Shown here: piece by piece, positions 43,371 through 60,797 of the stretch
Layout of the letters: the number at the start of each line of letters is the position of its first letter
Numbering within the stretch: position 1 is the stretch's first letter
Position numbers and translations under genes: made by a program
The notes under the pieces: generated by a model
What the model saw: the letters and a program-made list of their open reading frames with translations, nothing else
What the model was told of the DNA's origin: nothing
Database searches by the model: none
Assembly: GCA_964006375.1 (NCBI GenBank)
Contig: OZ023264.1
Coordinates: 174,826,295-174,890,294 of the forward strand
Length of the DNA: 64,000 bases
Origin: Tillus elongatus
Lineage: Eukaryota; Arthropoda; Insecta; Coleoptera; Cleridae
Direction: 5' to 3'

Positions 43371-43937
43371 TAAAAACATGCTTAGGTTCCCTTCTGGATG
43401 CACAAACCACAAGAAATATTTCTTGCAAACAGCCCCCAAGAAAAGTACGAGATCGGAGTGAATAGGGTTGTTGGGCAGAGAAGAAGATAAAAAGAAAATG
43501 TGATTGGAAAGTGTGAAAAAAACAGCTTAGTTGCACATGTATATGCTTCATTTATCCCATTTTGCAGCTACACCTCCTCAAAATTCTGTTTATTCCGCTC
43601 AGAACCCCTATAATCACGGCAGGTCCCGTAACTTTCTTGCAGGTTGCTCCCAAATAACTTTTTGTTTACATTGTCCTTGTTTATGCATTGAAGGTGATTC
43701 TAGGCATGCAGAAGGGGAAGGGGAACCCCTGCGACAAAGCATCGAGTCAAGATTTCAATTCATGTTAAGTTGTTACCCCATTTCATTTGTTTAAAATATT
43801 TTTCCAAAAATGAAATTCAGGTTGCCTTGTTTGTCAGTCTTACATAGAGAGCTACAATATGTCATCATTTTCAAAAAGTGTGGATACAGCAACAGTAAAT
43901 AAGTGTTGAAAACGGTTGTGTTCAGCAAATTCCAAGT
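43371..43937. other. Unassigned sequence
   Basis: About 570 bp. An 87-codon plus-strand frame (43531-43794) has no recognised domain. Confidence 0.4.
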
Positions 43938-44058
43938 TATGGAATTCCTTGCCGGCACCTGTTTTTACTTCTCCTCCGAACCTTCAAGTACAGAATTACC
44001 ACGATACGATAGTATTTAGGCTGTGAGCCCTCGTGTTGTGTTGCTAAAATAAAATACA
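43938..44058 (+). mobile_element. Jockey/CR1-type LINE 3' tail (plus)
   Basis: TTATGGAATTCCTTGCCGGC, ATACGATAGTATTTAGGCTG, GAGCCCTCG, GTGTTGCTAAAATAAAA: the last ~120 bp of the LINE seen at 40305 and 48874. It interrupts an M2 repeat. Confidence 0.8.
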
Positions 44059-44633
44059 TTATGGTAGAGAATTTTTGTAAAAATAGTTGAAATCCGATAA
44101 CTCAATTTCCTACTAAGCCACAATCTTCAATCTTAAACCATAGTAACACCTATGTAAAGGCAGCGTGGATACTAAATTAAAGAAAAATAACATAATGAGC
44201 TTCGCGGATAACTCCAAGTTGGCTTAAAAAAAAACCTTTTTGTTGTTTTGTTTGCAAAAACCAGTTAGATTGGGTTGACTGAAACAAAACCATCCAAGCA
44301 GTTAAACGGAAAATACGTGCCATACTTATAATTTGGCAGGTACATCCCCTTTGTAAATAATTTTTTTTTTTCTAGAAACCTTTGTGACTTTAATGAAATT
44401 TGTAACACATTTTTTTTAAAAAGACTTGCAGTACTTATATTTCTACCAAATTATAGTTTTATAGCCCCATAGAAAATAGCAACTTCTTCAAATAATCGCT
44501 AACTGCAACTTTTAAAACCGGTCCTCCAGATTCATTTAAATTTAAAGAATTAGTTTCAATAATAAACCTTATTAATAGTGTACAATTCCTATGAAAATTC
44601 ACTACCATAATGCACTTGTTGCGTCCCGAACAT
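44059..44633 (+). repeat. M2 repeat, mostly complete
   Basis: From TATGGTAGAGAATTTTTG to ACCATAATGCACTTGTTGCG. Its left terminus is displaced by the LINE tail. It has the same outer ends as M with a longer interior containing AGTTAGATTGGGTTGACTG and AATTTGGCAGGTACATCC. Confidence 0.75.
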
Positions 44634-44637
44634 TTTT

Positions 44638-46556
<1,919 letters not shown>

Positions 46557-47507
46557 TTATTACTTTACACCCAAGAATTTCTGACGTCTGAAGTAGCATG
46601 TTTGGCATTTCTATTTTGCACATTTAAATTTTCCATTGTGTGTATACGAATAATAAGCTATAATCCTTGTTGCTGTATTTTGTACGTTTATCACATGATG
46701 CTGTCATGCCAGTTATAGGTGCTTTCCCAAAACTTTATAAGTAGCATCTCCAACAACTATTTGCTCTTAATAAAACTAACTTCAAAATAGCTTACGTCAA
46801 GATTGCAGAAGCTTTCACTTCAACTTAAGTTGTACAAGCTCTGAGTCAGATATTAAGTTATGCAAATATTGTATTTTGCTAATATTGCCAATCTGCATAC
46901 TTGAAAGTTCTAGATTGTTAAGTAACTCTTTAATTAGGTATAATTAACATAAACTAGAAGCTAGACGGAACTGGCGGCTCACAGACACTCACTCCACACG
47001 GATTGAGATGCCTGATGTTATTAGCTATGATATTAATGAATATACACTCACGTTGATAGTTGATACTTCAAGTATGATTTGCACAACGTAACCATGTTTT
47101 GCTCCTTATGCAATTTGGGAATTTGGGAAACACAAATTGAGGCTTGCGGTATGCCGGAATAATTGCAAGTCTTGACTTATAATAACTAAGAAGTCCGGTG
47201 AGAGTTCATGCAACCTCGTGTAATTAATGAGTTATTATGATCTGTTTGCATAAATTTGAGTAAACTATAAATATGCTTCGTCTTTATGAAAATGCAGGCT
47301 CATAGCTATTTACAAGACTTTCTAGCCAATGAATACATTATTAAGCACCTAATTTTTATGCAGGGTTTTGCATTTAATATTAGTCTATTTTATCCAATCT
47401 TTGTTTACTTAACCTTTGCCTTTCTGTATCGTTCGTCTGACAGCGGATTATAATTTACTAATATATAATTTTTAATTATAATTTATTTATTTACTTAATA
47501 ATATTAA
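46557..47507. other. Unassigned sequence
   Basis: About 950 bp of unrecognised AT-rich sequence, one of the longer stretches free of identifiable repeats. Confidence 0.45.
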
Positions 47508-48872
<1,365 letters not shown>

Positions 48873-48873
48873 T

Positions 48874-50130
48874 TTTTTTTCAACAACACACCGCCAGGGC
48901 TTACAGCCTAAATGCTATCGTACCGTGGGTGTTAACAAGGAGGAAAGAGGCAACTTGTTAATTCTGGACTTGAAGGTTTGGAGGTCCGGAGGAGAAGGAA
49001 AACATGTGCCGGCAAGGAATTCCACAATTTGATGGCCTCGGGACAAAAGAGCGGGCGTAACAAGATGTTCTATATCTGGTGACCTGGACAGTAAAAGGGT
49101 GCATTCGCTCTGTTCCCCTGGTAGATCTGTTGGGGACAGCAGGTGGGGAACTATGGAGGAAAGCTCCTCTGGGCAGTGCCCGTGCAGATAGAGAGAGGTG
49201 TCACCAACGGCACGTCGGTGGGCAAGGGATGGCAGCCTTTGGGTGAGAATAGGGTCACCGATGAGACGTATAGCTTTCTTTTGAATTGAGTCCAGGATAG
49301 CGAGTGTAGAAGCGGCAGCTGCACCCCAGATGTGGGAGCAGTATTCGAGGTTTGGCCTTATTTGTGAAGTATATAAGGTATAGAGATTTGCTGGTGAAAA
49401 GTATTTGCGAGCCCGGAACAGGAAACCTTATTTCTTAGCAGCCGCTTCTGCAATTGATGTGACATGTTAGTGCCAATTTAGATTTCGATCCACAGAAATG
49501 CCAACAAGAGAAAAGGACCTATTACTTTGAATAACTTGGTTGTTCATTGTGATGGGTCTAGGGCTGGTGTATCTCTTATGAGAAAGAAAGCAAGACTGAG
49601 ATTTGGTGGGGTTGAATTGTACAAGATTTCTACTTACCCAGTCTAATATTTTTTGGAGATACATGGAGACAGAACCCTCCATGGGTCTGCGATCCTCATC
49701 TAATTGGGCTAAAGATACAGGCTTAGAATACTGCATATTTGAGTGGAGGGTGCTGTCGTCCGCGTAACTGTTAACTGGGTTGGATGTGCTAGAGGGGAGG
49801 TCATTGATGAGGAAAAGAAACAAAGTAGGGGCTAAAGCTGAACCTTGAGAAACTCCTGCATTAATTGGATACAGTTTAGAGGAATGACCATCCACAAAAC
49901 AGAAATGCTCCTGTTGGTGAGGAAATTTGCTGTCCAGGTACAAAGTTTTGGTGGTAGGCCATAGGCCGGAAGTTTATTAAGTAGCGCTGCGTGCCAGACG
50001 TGGTCGAATGCTTTGGATATGTCTAGAGCAACAATCTGGGATTCACCGTGTAGTTCAACTGTGTCATTAGCGGAATGGATGGTGCAACAGTATGGCATGG
50101 AACGGTGATAGATGAATGAGTTCCCAAACA
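48874..50130 (-). pseudogene. Jockey/CR1-type LINE: RT C-terminal half and 3' UTR (minus, inserted in M)
   Basis: The minus strand from about 50130: HGESQIVALDISKAFDHVW, LPPKLCTWTANFLTNRSIS, a frameshift near 49900, then NAGVSQGSALAPTLFLFLIN, NSYADDSTLHS (catalytic YADD intact), WVSRNLVQFNPTKSQSC and LVGISVDRNLNW. The downstream part has stops. The 3' end is a T-rich run (reverse of the poly-A tail) at 48874, inserted into the terminal repeat of an M module. Same family as 40305-41515, with a better preserved active site but still broken. Confidence 0.87.
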
Positions 50131-50289
50131 GACAAAATGAATTTTCTCCGATTGGAAAGCGAGCCCATTTCAAAAGTAGATATGTCATTTTATTTGTTAG
50201 TTATAAGCCAGAATGATTACCAGATTATAAAACACCCTCTATGATATGTACGTAAAAATTTATTCAACGATATAAAGACCTAGATAGAA

Positions 50290-50656
50290 CAAAAATTCTG
50301 GACGCAGCAAGAGCGTTATGGTAGCGAATTTTCATAAAAATGTTTTTAATAACTACATAATTTGTCTTCTTTTATGAAAGCTGTCATCAAATTTGGTTCC
50401 CAGTTTAACCTGTTAATAATTTTAATTCATCAAAATAACTTTATTCTTTAAAACGGTACAATAATGTACAAATAACATAAATAAAAGCATATCTGAAGGC
50501 GTCATTATCATGATAAGAACGCCGTACCATGATTTTACTGAATTTAAAAAAAAACACTAATAAGTAAATCTCGAAAATTTATTCAAATGAGCGCGAACTA
50601 GGCCACCTAGAACCCATACCCAGGGTCACTTTCAGTTTTTATTTGTTTATATATAT
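50290..50656 (+). repeat. M left part and T arm
   Basis: M-type start TCTGGACGCAGCAAGAGCG at 50298 up to about 50460, then a T arm (ATTCAAATGAGCGCGAACTA, CCCATACCCAGGGTC) up to the LINE tail at 50657. Confidence 0.75.
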
Positions 50657-51121
50657 GGGGTGCCGCTGGCGCTTCTACACTCGCTATCCTGGACTCCATT
50701 CAGAAGAGAGCTATAACACGTCTCATCGGTGACCCTACCCTCACCCAAAGGCTGCCATCCCTTGCCCACCGACGTGCCGTTGGTGACCTCTCTCTCTTTC
50801 TCTGTCTCTCTATCTCTTTTATAGATATCTGCACGGGCACTGCTCAGAGGAGCTTTCTTCCATAGTTCCTCCACCTGCTGCCCCCAACAGATCTACCAGG
50901 GGAACAGAGCGAATGCACCCTTTTACTGTCCAAGTTACCAGACATAGAACATCCTGTTATGCCCGCTGTTTTGTCCCGATGATTTCCAAGTTGTGGAATT
51001 CCTTGCCGGCACATGTTTTTCCAGTCCAAAATTAACAAGTTGCCTCTTTCCTCCTTTTCGACACTCACGGTACGATAGTATTTTGGCTGTGAGCCCTCGT
51101 GGTGTGTTGTTGAAATAAAAA
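50657..51121 (+). mobile_element. Jockey/CR1-type LINE 3' end (plus)
   Basis: The plus strand carries the C-terminal coding end and 3' UTR (ATCCTGGACTCCATTCAGAA, CACCCTTTTACTGTCC, TTGTGGAATTCCTTGCCGGC, GTGTGTTGTTGAAATAAAAA). A CT-rich expansion is present at 50788-50820. 5'-truncated. It sits exactly at the (TA)n core of a T module (T arm at its left, TA tract and T 3' half at its right), so it inserted in the TA tract. Confidence 0.85.
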
Positions 51122-51208
<87 letters not shown>

Positions 51209-51800
51209 AGATAATTCAAAAAATAAAGGACCGATGTTGATAAAATTTTCTTAGCACCTTCCTTTTGGAGGTGGTTTGGACAATTAGTTACCCCGGAAAA
51301 TCTGCCCAGCTTTTCTCGGAAAATTCTGTGTTTTCTCTCGGAATAAATGTGTGTCTCCGGAAATAACAAAGTAAGGGCAACCAAATGGTACGCATGTTTG
51401 TATTATAAAGGGTTAACCATGCACCAAAATTTAGGTCTGTAGGCTAAAGGACAAAAAAGTTATGGGTATTAAAAAAAATGGGGTTTTCCTCAAAAAGTCA
51501 GTCGAGATTTGAAACATCAAAATTGGCAACATTTAGGCAAAGAACTTGAAATAAATACGGTCTGTGTAAAGAAAGTGTCGCAAGGAGTGTGTTCTGCAAA
51601 CCCTGCATTTCCAGCTTCAACCGTCATTGTCCTTCACTTTACTAAAATATTTCCAGAAATTTCTTTTCAAATAGACCCATTCTCTGGTGCTTTGGCTGTC
51701 GGTTTAGTTAAGTTGATGCTTTTGCTGTAGGTTTAGTGAAGTTTATGGTTTAACGGACTCTAATTTTTAGCTAATTTTCGTAGAACAAATTCGTTAGTGC
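51122..51800 (+). repeat. T module 3' half with (TA)n
   Basis: (TA)n 51128-51205, then CACAGATAATTCAAAAAATA, GGTTTTCCTCAAAAAGTCAG and TTCAACCGTCATTGTCCTTC up to the 3' hairpin end near 51800. It is the right half of the T module split by the LINE at 50657. Confidence 0.8.
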
Positions 51801-51906
51801 ATTTTAGCATTTTTTATCGAAAAATGATGCATGTTTGTAAGAAAAAAATCTGGCGGTAGTTTATGGTTAACGGGTGTATAATTTTCAGCTAATTTTTAGC
51901 CAATTT

Positions 51907-52655
51907 TCGTAAAAAAATCGTTAATGAGGAGACCGCGACTTTTGAATTTTAAAAGTATTTCTCCAAATGAGCGCAAACTAAGCACCGTAGAATCCATATC
52001 CGGGTTAAGATTAAGTTTTTATCTAATTACATATATACAGGGTGACGCATTTCTTTGGTAAAGCTCAATATAATTGTTATTATACAAGATACGAGAAAAA
52101 GTTGTATACGTTAATTATAGTGCCTTGAGCTGCATCGTATAAAATTATTATAAATTATACGAGACAAAGTTGTATACGTTAATTATAGAGTGCCTTGAGC
52201 TACATCGTATAAAATTATCCTGACAATCACAGGATGGCTCATAAGTCGTTGGTGACACCTACAATTTTTTTCGAACACCCTTATATCATTGCATTTATGA
52301 ATTTTTGTCGAAATATGATGCATGTTTGTAAGAAAACTATCAAGACGCAGTACGTGCATTTTGGTGGCGAATTTTCAGTAAATGCTTTAAATTTCATAAC
52401 TCAATTTGCTATTAGCCCAACGTTTGTCGGCTAGGAAACCAGTTTTCGCGGAAACGTTATACGTTTATTTTCGGAAATTTTTTATACATTTTCAAACAAT
52501 AAGTTATCTTGATAAAATATGGTACACAGTTTCTACTATATAGGTTAGAGCGGTAACCAGATTGATACCTGCTTACATTAGAGAGACATATTTGCTTTTA
52601 AAACAGTTTTATGAAAATTCACTTCCATAACGCACTTGCTGCGTCCAGACTTTTA
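51907..52655 (+). repeat. T arm, C and M modules (plus, T core missing)
   Basis: T arm 51907-52020 passes directly into C at ATATATACAGGGTGACGCAT (52031) without a (TA)n core. C contains an internal duplication (GTTGTATACGTTAATTATAG occurs twice, near 52101 and 52171). M 52340-52655 ends CACTTGCTGCGTCCAGA. Confidence 0.8.
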
Positions 52656-52734
52656 AATATACGCGAAAATGTGGAAAGTTGCAAAACAACTGAAATAACT
52701 CAAAAACGATGAGCACTATATTTTTCTTCTTACG

Positions 52735-52954
52735 AACATTCAATATAATTTGATGGAAAATGCAATAATGCAATAAACAAAGCTGTTCAAACAAAATAAA
52801 ACAAAATTTGTATCACAAACGACTTATTGGCCACCCTGTGATGATCAAAATAATTGTGTAAGATACAGGTAAAGACACCCTATAATTACCCTATATTTTT
52901 TTCTCGTATCCTATATAATAACGGATCTATTAAGCTCTACCGTAGAAATCCGTC

Positions 52955-53032
<78 letters not shown>

Positions 53033-53340
53033 CGGGATCACCTTCGGAACCGAATTTCTTCTATGAAAATTAGAGACTGCCAAACCATACAGTCTACAAC
53101 TAAAACTACTGTCAAAGTACCAGAGAAATGATTGACTTGTATTGATTGTTTTGCAAATATTTTAGTACGAAGAAGGACAATGACGATTGAAGTTGAAACT
53201 TAAGGCTTTGTAGAACACGCTTCTGGCGACATTTTCTCTACATAATCTGTGTTTTTTTCAGGTTCTTTGCCTAAGTGTTGCCAATTTTGAAGTTTTAAAT
53301 CGCGACTTAGACGTTTTAAGAAGAAAAACTATAAAGTTTT
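52735..53340 (-). repeat. C and T modules (minus)
   Basis: C on the minus strand 52735-52955 (GACTTATTGGCCACCCTGTG, ACCGTAGAAATCCGTCAC), (TA)n 52959-53029, then T 3' half 53030-53340 (AGGACAATGACGATTGAAG). Confidence 0.78.
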
Positions 53341-54484
53341 CAAAGTATTTTTTCATTTCCCATTTTTCCAATGACTTAATAACTTAATAAATTGAGCATA
53401 AATCGCTACATATTGCTTCAAACTGAAAGAGTGAATTTTGTAATAAAACAAAATTAAAAAAGTGTACAATTGTTAAAACTATTTGTCCATATTGTTATCA
53501 TTTCTTATCACAGACAAAACAGAGTAGTGTAGAAAAGTTAATTGCAGTTGGTCGACTCTTACTGGGTTTTCGAATTTTTGGAAAGTCAGTATATGTATTT
53601 GCTAAAATTCTTCAACTTTTGTTAACAACTAAACTAACTTTTTTTTTAAATGCAGTGTCATAGCCCACTTGATGTGTCAAAATTCTTGCGGCAGTAAATT
53701 GTAAAATTATTATGATTTTCCGATTTTAAATGTTTCAAAAATAACCAAGATGAAAAACTGTAACGCTTTTTCATATCTTAAGACAATACATCTTTACAAA
53801 ATATACATAAAACGGGAAAAACGTAAGTGGAAACCGACTGGCATGTTTCCCGGAATTCACATACAAATTTTCACGGCATGTGCTGTGAATTTTAAAATAC
53901 GACTAGTAGTAACTCTCCAAAATTATGATTTCACTGTTGCGACCACCGACCCAGACAGGGAAAACATATCTCAGGTTTCTCCAGACCGAATGTGTGTGGT
54001 TATTGCGGACTTGTTTGTGTCTAGTGATTTATACGTTATAATGCAATATTCATATTTGTCTATTTATCAATTCCTTTATGTACGACGCCCACACGTGCCA
54101 TTTATTGCTGCTGCTTTATTGAACATTTCCCCGACTTATGGGCTGCGAATACCTATTTCTCATGAAACCTCTCTACTGTATATTTCCCAATATCACTTTT
54201 GGAATTTTATGTATTTATACATCACCGCATATATTCCCTCAAGATCTCACCTCTAGATCTTTTCGCGTGTATTTCTTATAGGTTTACTCTAGGTATGTTC
54301 ATTTTACTTAATTCGGTGTGTCGAAATGTAGTTGATGTTATAACTTTGTGTTAAAGTTAAATAGTTGTCAGGAGCTTTGCATGGTTGTGGGTTATTGTTG
54401 TCAATAATAAGATGTCAATAAAAAAGTTACCTCCTCGTGTGGGAATACATAAAGAGTAGCGTCGGTCTCTCAGACCATTAGCTA
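53341..54484. other. Unassigned sequence with a 168-codon frame
   Basis: No recognised repeat. A plus-strand frame at 53750-54256 (168 codons, starting MKNCNAFSYLK) has no domain I recognise, and composition gives no clear coding signal. It could be an exon or chance. Confidence 0.35.
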
Positions 54485-55905
<1,421 letters not shown>

Positions 55906-56039
55906 TATGGAAATTACTGACTTTTAGCAACTCTTCCCTCTTAAATTTATAACAAACAACAAAATACTGTTCTGCACTTTCTACAAGAATTTTTTACATT
56001 TTGCTTAACTGGCATAACCGCAGTATATACGTATATGTA

Positions 56040-57327
56040 CAGTATGTCCCAAACTGGATGGTAATGTATTGCTATCTCCGTTATTATTAGAGATACGGCG
56101 ACGGTTAATTTAGCAATATTTTCTAGAATTTCATGCTCGTTCCAAATACGACTTGCATTTCCCTGCCTTTTTTGTTTTCGAGTTATTTTAAAAAAGAAAC
56201 AAAACTTGTCGATTTCTTTTTTCTTCAATATCTAAGTAGGAGTTGATCTGATATGTTTAAGACTTGCACATTATCAGGACTCTTTTTACAGAGTAATCTT
56301 TTTGTGCTATTCTCAACTTAGCATTGTCATTTGTTTTTGAGCTATAGGTATCAACGTTTGTTTTTATTATGACAGCCATACTAGATTTTCTGCTCATGTG
56401 ATAGCCTGTGGAAACAGCTTTCCAATGATGTACAACATGCTTGAGAAATCTTGTAATTGCACTGACAATTTTGAGAAAATACGTTTTGAGGATAGTAGGC
56501 TATGAAACCGAATTCCAGAAAACAAATGACAAAAAAAAAGTGTTCAAAAAGCAGTAGGCTATGGAGTCTAATAATAGACTTCTACTTTAAACATAATTTT
56601 CCGTATTGATTCACGATAAAAAAATTGGAACTTTGAGCACACAAATGAAACGGCCCATTATTACAAATGATATTTTACATTACAACATTCTCCTAAAAAA
56701 TTGTTATAAATTAGTTCAATAGGTAAACCTAGTAAATAACTAAATTTACTAACAGAACTCAATGAAAAGCAAATTAATTATTTAGGAAGACGCCTATGAA
56801 AATTATTTGATTTTTACACGTAAGTCAACAGAAGAAAGGTTGCTATGGATATAACACTATCGAGACAATTAAGAATACTGTCATTCTTAATTAGCTGAAC
56901 AATGTGAGGTGTATTTAACACGTTGTTTAAAATGTTGTACTGAATAGTTTGTTTCCTGTTTATTTTAAATATTAATCAACAATAAGTTCAGTAATGAAAA
57001 ATATTTTGACATGTTGGAACGATATATTCGTTCTAACCGAAATACTGAGGCAGCTGCAAATTCATATCAAAACAACTACTAAGAAAGACGACAACCAAAC
57101 ACCAAAATATTTTGCAGAATAATGACCAATCTATTGAACGACGGTGGATTCCACGCAAAGAAACTACCAATGCCTATAAATGAAGAAAGAAATAATGGCG
57201 TCTTACAGGTTTCAAACGAAAATCCTATGCAATCTGTTTGGCTTTATGGTGAACAAATTGACGTTACAAAAAGTTTGGTACACCGTGTATTACAACAAAG
57301 TCATTACTATAAATACAAACCAAAATG
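56040..57327 (+). mobile_element. mariner-like element remnant, 5' part
   Basis: TA followed by CAGTATGTCCCAAACTGGAT at 56038 looks like a Tc1/mariner terminus. About 970 bp of leader follow, then a transposase N-terminus at 57013. The element ends abruptly at about 57327, where piggyBac sequence begins. The link between terminus and coding part is inferred. Confidence 0.5.
57013..57327 (+). pseudogene. mariner/IS630-type transposase helix-turn-helix N-terminus
   Basis: MLERYIRSNRNTEAAANSYQ, then a stop, RRQPNTKIFCRIMTNLL, GGFHAKK, SNENPMQSVW, DVTKSLVHRVLQQSHYYKYK. Spacing and motifs match the N-terminal DNA-binding half of the 62428-63516 transposase (NPHTSGRQAA, VSHTAIFRTLKESKMHPYK). The catalytic domain is missing, replaced by piggyBac sequence on the other strand. 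Confidence 0.72.
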
Positions 57328-57346
57328 AAAAATACTTTTAACAGTC

Positions 57347-59122
57347 TATTTATTGGTTCGCGCAGTTATACGATGATACGGAATCATTCTGTCAATAGGA
57401 TCGATGCCTCCCATGCATTCATTGTATTTGGACACCATGTTAGGTCTTCTCACTCTCATAATTTTTTGTCAGATTTCGACCATCTCCCGCATTCTTCTGG
57501 AGGTTCGTCTTGTAAAGTAGTTGATGCAAGAAGAACAGGTTTCATATCATATCGTTGGAGGACATTCATTTTTCTATCCGATCTTTCAATTTGTTGAGAT
57601 GAACCCCTTCCCAATTTTTTTTTAATATTTTCTTTTGTCAGGTAAACTGCTTGTGTAATTCTTGATTTCATGATTGTATCAGTTCCATGGATTGTTTTTT
57701 CTAATAGTGTTTCTGGTAGAGGAATTGTGATAAAGTATCTGTCCATGTGGACATGCGAACCCCCTGGTAGCGTCTCAACAAGTCTGATGAGGGCTGAACC
57801 ACCTACACCTAAATGATTTACGGAATTATCCAGGAAAGTATCTTTACCTTGCTATATCTCAAAATCTAAAATCAACCCAGATGGTGTGTTACACACAAAA
57901 ATTTTTAAGCCTTCAGGATTGGGCTTACCACGCACAAATTGTTTGACACCACACACTCCTGTGAATGGTATCATTTGTTCATCGATTGCAACTTAAGCTT
58001 CTCTTGGCAGGGTTAAGCAAGTGTCTCTAACTTTCTTCATGATAGGTCTATCTTTCCAAATCTTACCTCTTTTGCGATATTCTTCTGAAATATCACCATC
58101 AATAATAAGTGGTTTCTAATAACAAAAAATCTATCTCTAGTCATTCTTGAGGCTATAGTGTACACTTTTGTGGTTTTTGCCCAATACATACGTATTCTAG
58201 GATATTTTAGAATTGACATTAGGATGGTTATTCCAAAAAATGTTTTGTTTCCTTAAGTGTTAAGTTTAGTGGCTTGTTGTGTACCAGCATGTATTTTACA
58301 TTTGTAGATTGGCAGATTTGTTGGAAAATATTGTCATCGAAATACATTGCACAATAATCAGACACTGAAAAATTTTGTCGTTCATCACAATTATCAACAT
58401 TCTTTGGAATATTAAAATGTGTTCCAAAAAAAAGCGTCACAGTTTTTCCAGGTGTATTTTGATTTATTCGACTTTTTGTTTTTGGATTTGTTCTTGCCTT
58501 TTTTTCCTGTTTTGTACACGCTTAAAGGTAAATCATCATCCGAGTCCCAATCCAATTCTTCATTCTGTACACCGTCTTTAGATTTTTCTTGAATTTCTTC
58601 TTCTAACACATCAATATCTTGTTCTTGGTCTTCTTCTAAAGCATCCATATCTTCTTGATCTTCATCTAAATCTGATACATTAGTAACCCCTTTATCTGCT
58701 TCAATCTCTTCACTCCCTCCAAAATCATCATTTTCTTCATTGTCTTCAAATCTTTCTACGTCAGACGAATCGGCTTCTAATATTTGAAGTAACAGATCGT
58801 CATCAATGACTGTCTGTAGGTATCGTTTATCACCAAATATTGCTAGAATAAAAAAACATCTTGACAGAGTCCTTAGGTCCCCTTGATTGGACATAATTAA
58901 ATTTAAAAATGTCGTAAAATGGTCCTCACGTCCAACCTGATGGACGCGATGAATTTGGGGTGGTTGATAGAACAATAAAGCTTAACCACAAACGTTTACA
59001 GTAAAAGATGTACTTAATAAACTATAATACGTATGATTATAACAATAAATTGCAACAAAACGTTGATAAACAATAAAAAAACGCTACTTACCATCATACG
59101 TTGCTTTTCTAAACGCCGCCAT
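57347..59122 (-). pseudogene. piggyBac transposase (copy 2) with an intron, broken
   Basis: Minus-strand gene. Exon 1 (59122-59092) encodes MAAFRKATYD. A GTAAGT donor and TTCTAG acceptor remove a 249-bp intron (59091-58843) and restore the frame into DKRYLQTVIDDD. An acidic stretch follows (EDNEENDDF, LDEDQEDMDALEEDQEQD), then a basic patch (GKKGKNKSKNKKS). The DDE domain shows [33 protein letters not shown] (Asp 1), HVHMDRYFITIPL (Asp 2), KPVLLASTTLQ and YNECMGGIDPIDRM (Asp 3). All three catalytic aspartates remain, but there are stops near 57860 and 57990, frameshifts near 58430 and 58222, and the zinc-binding C-terminus is cut off at about 57347 by the mariner remnant. Confidence 0.88.
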
Positions 59123-60121
59123 TGTTGAAATAACAATTAACACGTGTGCGTATCAGTTTGTTCGAGCGCGCCGTACGATACGGCGTTGCAAATATGTCCA
59201 ATAGGATGGATAACAGATCTCTAGCGGATCATTTTGATAGGAACGAAATTAAAAATACAAAACTGTGTGTTTAATAAAATGGACGTTAGGTCTTAGGAGG
59301 CTATAGTGTTTACCAATTTCCTAACTGAAAGGAAAGATATTTTTTAATATATTTTGTTGAATAAAAAAAGTTAACACGTTCAAATCACATACTCTCTAAA
59401 ATTTGTAATCAACTACGGGTACACACTTGTTTTGTCAGATTGTTTTTTATAGCTTTAACTTAGTCACGCTTTTTTTATACAAATCCAGAGACCAGAAGCG
59501 AATAAAAGACACTTTGAATTTTCCGTCCGCTCTTAACGTTTGTTGCTGTTTTTCAGCGTAAAATGTTAAAAAGGCCTTATTGGCTGGAACAATCTCTTTG
59601 CCGGTCTTTTTTTCGTCCAACAGCAAGGAAAACATTGTCGCTTTTCGAACAAAGGCAAATAAGAGTGGAAATCAATAAGACGCAGTTTAACGTTTTCGTT
59701 TTCTGGCTCATGTATTTTTTAGCCTATTCAGTGGTTATATAATAAAAGAGTTTTGTACTACCTGCAAGAGAGCGGTCGATATGTTTGTCTTCCATAAAAA
59801 GTCAACGGTGCGGCACAATGGCAGAAACCTTTCTGATACAGATGAATGGTCTGTGAACATATTACTGTTTACATTTCATAGAAAAGAAAATACTGCTTGC
59901 AATATAAATGACATCTAGTTTATTATCTTAAATGTTTGGTATGCTGAAATGTTTTCTTATCAATTTCTTGGTTAAACTACCCCTACGTAGGCTTACCACA
60001 TAGACAGAGAGCCAGAGGTGAAAAAATTCTCTGAATTTACAAAAGATGATTTTTTGGTAGTTAATTAGGTACGCTGTGCACGTACACATATTCTGGTCAG
60101 TCTAGCGAATCTTAGAACAGA
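59123..60121. other. Unassigned sequence
   Basis: The first ~60 bp are probably the piggyBac 5' leader. I recognise nothing else. A 62-codon minus-strand frame at 59447-59635 has no domain. Confidence 0.4.
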
Positions 60122-60560
60122 TACCACAGGTGCGCCAATAAAGATGTCGTTTTTACCGGTGTAATAAAATGAATTTACAAAAGCTGATAATTGTTATACA
60201 GATTCCATATTGTATAACAATAAAAGTTATGTCAATCAGTCAGCTGCATACGGGAACAGAGCTGGTCAGTCAGTTCGAATGTGTGTATGAAAAATAAATA
60301 ATGTGCAATTTATTTACAAAGCTTGGAAATTTTTTTATGGGTATATATTGATCTGTTAAACATTAAAAAAAGAGTCAGTCAACTGTTTTGTAGAACAACG
60401 CCCGTCAGTCGGCGAAAAAAGATATAAAAATTTCGTGCGCGCCGGCGGCGTTACAGGCGGCATGCTCGCTCTTCTCCTCCCATTATTATTATTTAAAATG
60501 TCAGAAAAATATGTGAAATTATAATTTGTAATTATAAGTTATTAATTGGTATTTTTATTG

Positions 60561-60563
<3 letters not shown>

Positions 60564-60642
<79 letters not shown>
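60564..60642. repeat. (TA)n microsatellite
   Basis: TA tract just inside the left terminal repeat of the large transposon. Confidence 0.95.
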
Positions 60643-60645
<3 letters not shown>

Positions 60646-60797
60646 TATATTAACAGACAATTTATTTATTTAATAAAGTGTAACATAAACGGGTTAACAT
60701 TAGGAACAATATATTAAAAAATTTACTATTAAAACAAACGTATAGTTGATGATTATTATAGACAAAGAATATATGTATATATTAAAAAATATTTTTT

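Noticed and set aside
53750..54256. 168-codon plus-strand open frame
   Set aside because: No recognised motif and no repeat elsewhere in the window. Kept only as a note, not called as a gene.
57785..57805. CTGATGA within the piggyBac copy
   Set aside because: No GAAA and no stem structure at the expected distance.
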